In this document: positions 62,116-64,000 of the stretch, in pieces
Layout of the letters: each line of letters begins with the position of its first letter
Numbering within the stretch: the first letter of the stretch is position 1
NCBI RefSeq assembly: GCF_008386695.1
Contig: NZ_VUOC01000004.1
Location: forward strand, 186,001-250,000
Length of the DNA: 64,000 nt
DNA from: Chitinophaga agrisoli
Lineage (GTDB): Bacteria; Bacteroidota; Bacteroidia; Chitinophagales; Chitinophagaceae
Direction: 5' to 3'
Position numbers and translations under genes: made by a program
The notes under the pieces: generated by a model
The model's database searches: none
What the model saw: only the letters and a program-made list of their open reading frames with translations
What the model was told of the DNA's origin: nothing

Positions 62116-62811
62116 ATGTCATTTGCTGCGTACAATGGGGTCAGACAAATCACTATCAACAGCTGCGCCGCCTTCTCAATGGCAGCGGCATTACATCATT
62201 TTGGATTAACCAGGCTCCCCCACCTGCTGGATACGGACAACCTGGCCGCCGGTTATACCATGCCGGGCGCCCATGCCTTTGCACAGGATATTTATCAGAT
62301 CACAGGAAACCTTTTCCTGGATCTTACCAACAATGCCGCCACCTACCGCTACGGTATTCCCGTAAGCGACCGTAACTCCTTCTCCGCGCTCACCTATGTA
62401 GCCAGCCAGTTTGGACTGAGCGCAGACCGTATAAAAGTGCATTATAACCAGGCGGCAGAGCATTCCCTGAACCTGTTGCAGGTGACCAATCCTACGGGCA
62501 AAGGCAGTAAGGCCAACCTGCTCCAGGTAGAAACAGACCTGATCACCGGCCCGCCCTATGCTAAAGTAGCCGGCCCGGTAGACTATGCCCAGACGCCGCG
62601 GAATGGCGAAGCCCACCTGCTCATTGTCAGCCAGTTCATGCACTCCATCGTGATCAATGAAACAGAATGTTACGATCCCGGTACAGGTTACGTAGGGCCC
62701 TATACCACAGATGTAATACCAGGCAGGTCGCATTTAACAGAAATTACTTACAGGCACCATGGATTACCCGTGCATCTGCCTTTCAGTGGGTTTTGGATGC
62801 AGATGAGTTAA
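62116..62811 (+). CDS. C39-like cysteine peptidase candidate, 231 aa
   Basis: 231 residues from ATG 62116; the frame stays open upstream to 61873 but that part covers two terminators. ITINSCAAFSMAAALHHFG places Cys17 at the start of a helix, and QFMHSIVINETECYDPGTG supplies His176 and Asp187, the pattern of papain-fold C39-like peptidases (the yDP motif after the catalytic His). No signal peptide. C39-like domains act as maturation proteases, deamidases or toxins. It follows the Hint-domain gene across two terminators. Its TAA stop is the first three bases of a TAATGTGC repeat. Confidence 0.68.
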   Translation: MSFAAYNGVRQITINSCAAFSMAAALHHFGLTRLPHLLDTDNLAAGYTMPGAHAFAQDIYQITGNLFLDLTNNAATYRYGIPVSDRNSFSALTYVASQFGLSADRIKVHYNQAAEHSLNLLQVTNPTGKGSKANLLQVETDLITGPPYAKVAGPVDYAQTPRNGEAHLLIVSQFMHSIVINETECYDPGTGYVGPYTTDVIPGRSHLTEITYRHHGLPVHLPFSGFWMQMS

Positions 62812-62859
62812 TGTGCAGATGTGCAGCTGATTGATGTGCAAATGTGCACATCAATCAGC
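62809..62859. repeat. Octamer array forming a perfect hairpin between convergent genes
   Basis: TAATGTGC (containing the stop of the peptidase-like gene), AGATGTGC, then GCTGATTGATGTGC-aaatgt-GCACATCAATCAGC, a perfect 14-bp hairpin (62826-62859) that includes the glk TGA stop. It has no clear T run. Confidence 0.85.
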
Positions 62860-63910
62860 CAGCGTTCACCGCATAATAAGCCGCACCCCAGAGGGCGGCT
62901 TTGTCATTATTGATAACATGCAGCGGTACAGAGGCCAGCAACTCTATCAGGCGGTCGCCCTGCAGATAGTGATGGTAGAAATTATTATCCTCCAGTAAAG
63001 GGATGATGCGGGGTGGGATACCGCCGCCTACAAACAATCCGCCGGTAGCCTTCATCTTAAACACCAGGTTGGCGGCCTCCCTGGCCAGATAGCGTACAAA
63101 CAGCTCCATTGTTTTTATACAGATGGATACTTTCTGATCAATGGCATTGCCGCTGATCACCGCGGCAGGGTCTTTCTCCAGCAGGTCTTCCTCCAGCCAG
63201 TCCGGCACATGCATATGCCGGATATCCCGCAGGAATTTAAAGGTATCATAGATGCCAGGACCGGATACCAGGCGCTCCCAGCTCACAATATTATATTTCT
63301 CCTGCAAGAACTGCAGCAGCTCCATATCCAGCTCATTACGCGGAGCAAAATCGCAATGCCCGCCCTCTGTGGCAAAAGGCGAATATGCAGTACCGTCCCA
63401 GTAAAGCCCCGCCTCTCCCAGCCCGGTGCCAGGCGCTATAATGGCCATATTCCCCCCTGCGCCCGGCTGTCCGCTATGCAGCGTTACCAGGCTGTCTGTG
63501 GTAAGCGTGGCCAACCCATACGCGGTGGCCTCCAGGTCGTTTATAAGGGTGGTCTCCTCTACATGCGCCGCCTCCTGTATCTCCGCCACCGTCAGCTCAC
63601 GCGAAAGATTCGTGAGCTCTACTTTGCCCTTTATCACCGGGCCTGCCACGCCTATACATATACGCTGCGGCCGTTTAGAAGGCTGGCGGCCCACGAACTC
63701 CGCTATAATAGCCGCAAAGGATGCATAATCCCGGGAGCGGTATACATGATCCTCCACCACCTCCATCTTACCGCCGCCCGCCTCAAAAAGGGCCAGCCTC
63801 GTATTGGTGCCGCCCAGGTCACCGGCCAGTACATACAGCGGGTCCTGGCCAGCCGGCCGGTTCATACGCGCAAAGCGGGGAAGGTATTGTTGTTCGTTGA
63901 CTGCTTGCAT
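62855..63910 (-). CDS. glk: Glucokinase
   Basis: 351 residues. ATP-binding DLGGTNTRLALFE near residue 31 and the RICIGVAGPVIKGKVELTNL block near 83 identify the bacterial Glk (not ROK) type; LINDLEATAYGLATL near 118 includes the catalytic Asp, IAPGTGLGEAGLYWDG near 158 and EGGHCDFAPRN near 181 bind glucose. It phosphorylates glucose at C6 in the cytoplasm. The start ATG at 63910 is the first in frame. Its stop lies in the repeat hairpin at 62826-62859 shared with the convergent peptidase-like gene. Confidence 0.95.
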   Translation of the reverse strand: MQAVNEQQYLPRFARMNRPAGQDPLYVLAGDLGGTNTRLALFEAGGGKMEVVEDHVYRSRDYASFAAIIAEFVGRQPSKRPQRICIGVAGPVIKGKVELTNLSRELTVAEIQEAAHVEETTLINDLEATAYGLATLTTDSLVTLHSGQPGAGGNMAIIAPGTGLGEAGLYWDGTAYSPFATEGGHCDFAPRNELDMELLQFLQEKYNIVSWERLVSGPGIYDTFKFLRDIRHMHVPDWLEEDLLEKDPAAVISGNAIDQKVSICIKTMELFVRYLAREAANLVFKMKATGGLFVGGGIPPRIIPLLEDNNFYHHYLQGDRLIELLASVPLHVINNDKAALWGAAYYAVNAG

Positions 63911-63935
63911 GTTATAAAAATACGGAATAATGAGT

Positions 63936-63973
63936 TAATGTGCTGATGTGCAAATATGCTAATGTGCTAATGA
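63936..63973. repeat. YRATGTGC octamer array upstream of glk
   Basis: TAATGTGC, TGATGTGC, AAATATGC, TAATGTGC, TAATG in phase; it lies 25 bp upstream of the glk start. Confidence 0.85.
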
Positions 63974-64000
63974 AATGCAGCTATTTGGTAGACCTCCAAC

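Noticed and set aside
27868-63973. CRISPR-like arrays
   Set aside because: The repeats are uninterrupted 7- or 8-bp tandem units with no unique spacers and no cas genes.
1-64000. tRNA or rRNA genes
   Set aside because: All intergenic gaps were read; no cloverleaf-like sequence with a TTC-loop motif or rRNA segment was found by eye.

Overview
The window reads as chromosomal DNA of a Bacteroidota bacterium, most likely family Chitinophagaceae (Chitinophaga-like). The evidence is a FecI/FecR-SusC/SusD-TlpA operon, lipoproteins with Cys-Lys-Lys-type lipoboxes, near-absence of Shine-Dalgarno sequences, many TAnnTTTG -7 promoter boxes, a futalosine-pathway mqnA fragment, and moderately GC-rich core genes interrupted by visibly AT-richer accessory genes. 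No rRNA, tRNA, CRISPR array, prophage or transposase was recognised.

Layout. 1-6.9 kb: housekeeping genes (partial mqnA, purB, a Crp/Fnr regulator, a GH172/DUF2961 lipidated or exported hydrolase, yraN, manA, a DUF6580 membrane protein). 7.2-16.6 kb: one + strand operon of ECF sigma factor, anti-sigma, SusC, SusD and two DUF4369-thioredoxin proteins, closed by a strong terminator. 16.6-20.6 kb: two paralogous lipoproteins, a VOC protein, and a beta-propeller/HxlR operon with a palindromic operator. 20.6-24.5 kb: a PP-loop ATPase, an AT-rich RloA/RloB (AbiL-like) anti-phage pair and a pentapeptide-repeat protein. 24.6-30.9 kb: lepA, acyl-CoA-binding protein, a TraB-like lipoprotein, rocD, a VIT-like membrane protein and DUF427. 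30.9-37.3 kb: a flavin disulfide oxidoreductase, then an ABC transporter (ATPase plus fused permease/binding protein) next to egtB and egtD, together an apparent ergothioneine uptake-and-synthesis block. 37.4-41.7 kb: DinB-like protein, dipeptidyl peptidase IV, small unknowns and a candidate small RNA. 41.7-49.5 kb: an accessory stretch of hypotheticals, a MacB-like permease, a hydrolase lipoprotein, YqgE and a second ATPase/small-partner pair. 49.5-54.7 kb: an AsmA-like protein and a TPR histidine kinase/LytTR regulator pair. 54.7-62.8 kb: an unrecognised cluster of a 142-aa protein, a 1331-aa protein with membrane-like helices, an 824-aa protein with a Hint autoprocessing domain and a 231-aa C39-like cysteine peptidase candidate. 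62.9-64 kb: glucokinase.

The items most worth a second look are the linkage of EgtUV-like transport with EgtB/EgtD, including a substrate-binding domain whose two halves appear in permuted order; the Hint/peptidase/pore-like cluster; the two ATPase-based pairs; a + strand small RNA with mutually exclusive hairpins; and two families of short tandem repeats (8-mer YRATGTGC, 7-mer AATTACG) that start exactly on, or within a few bases of, the stop codons of unrelated genes.
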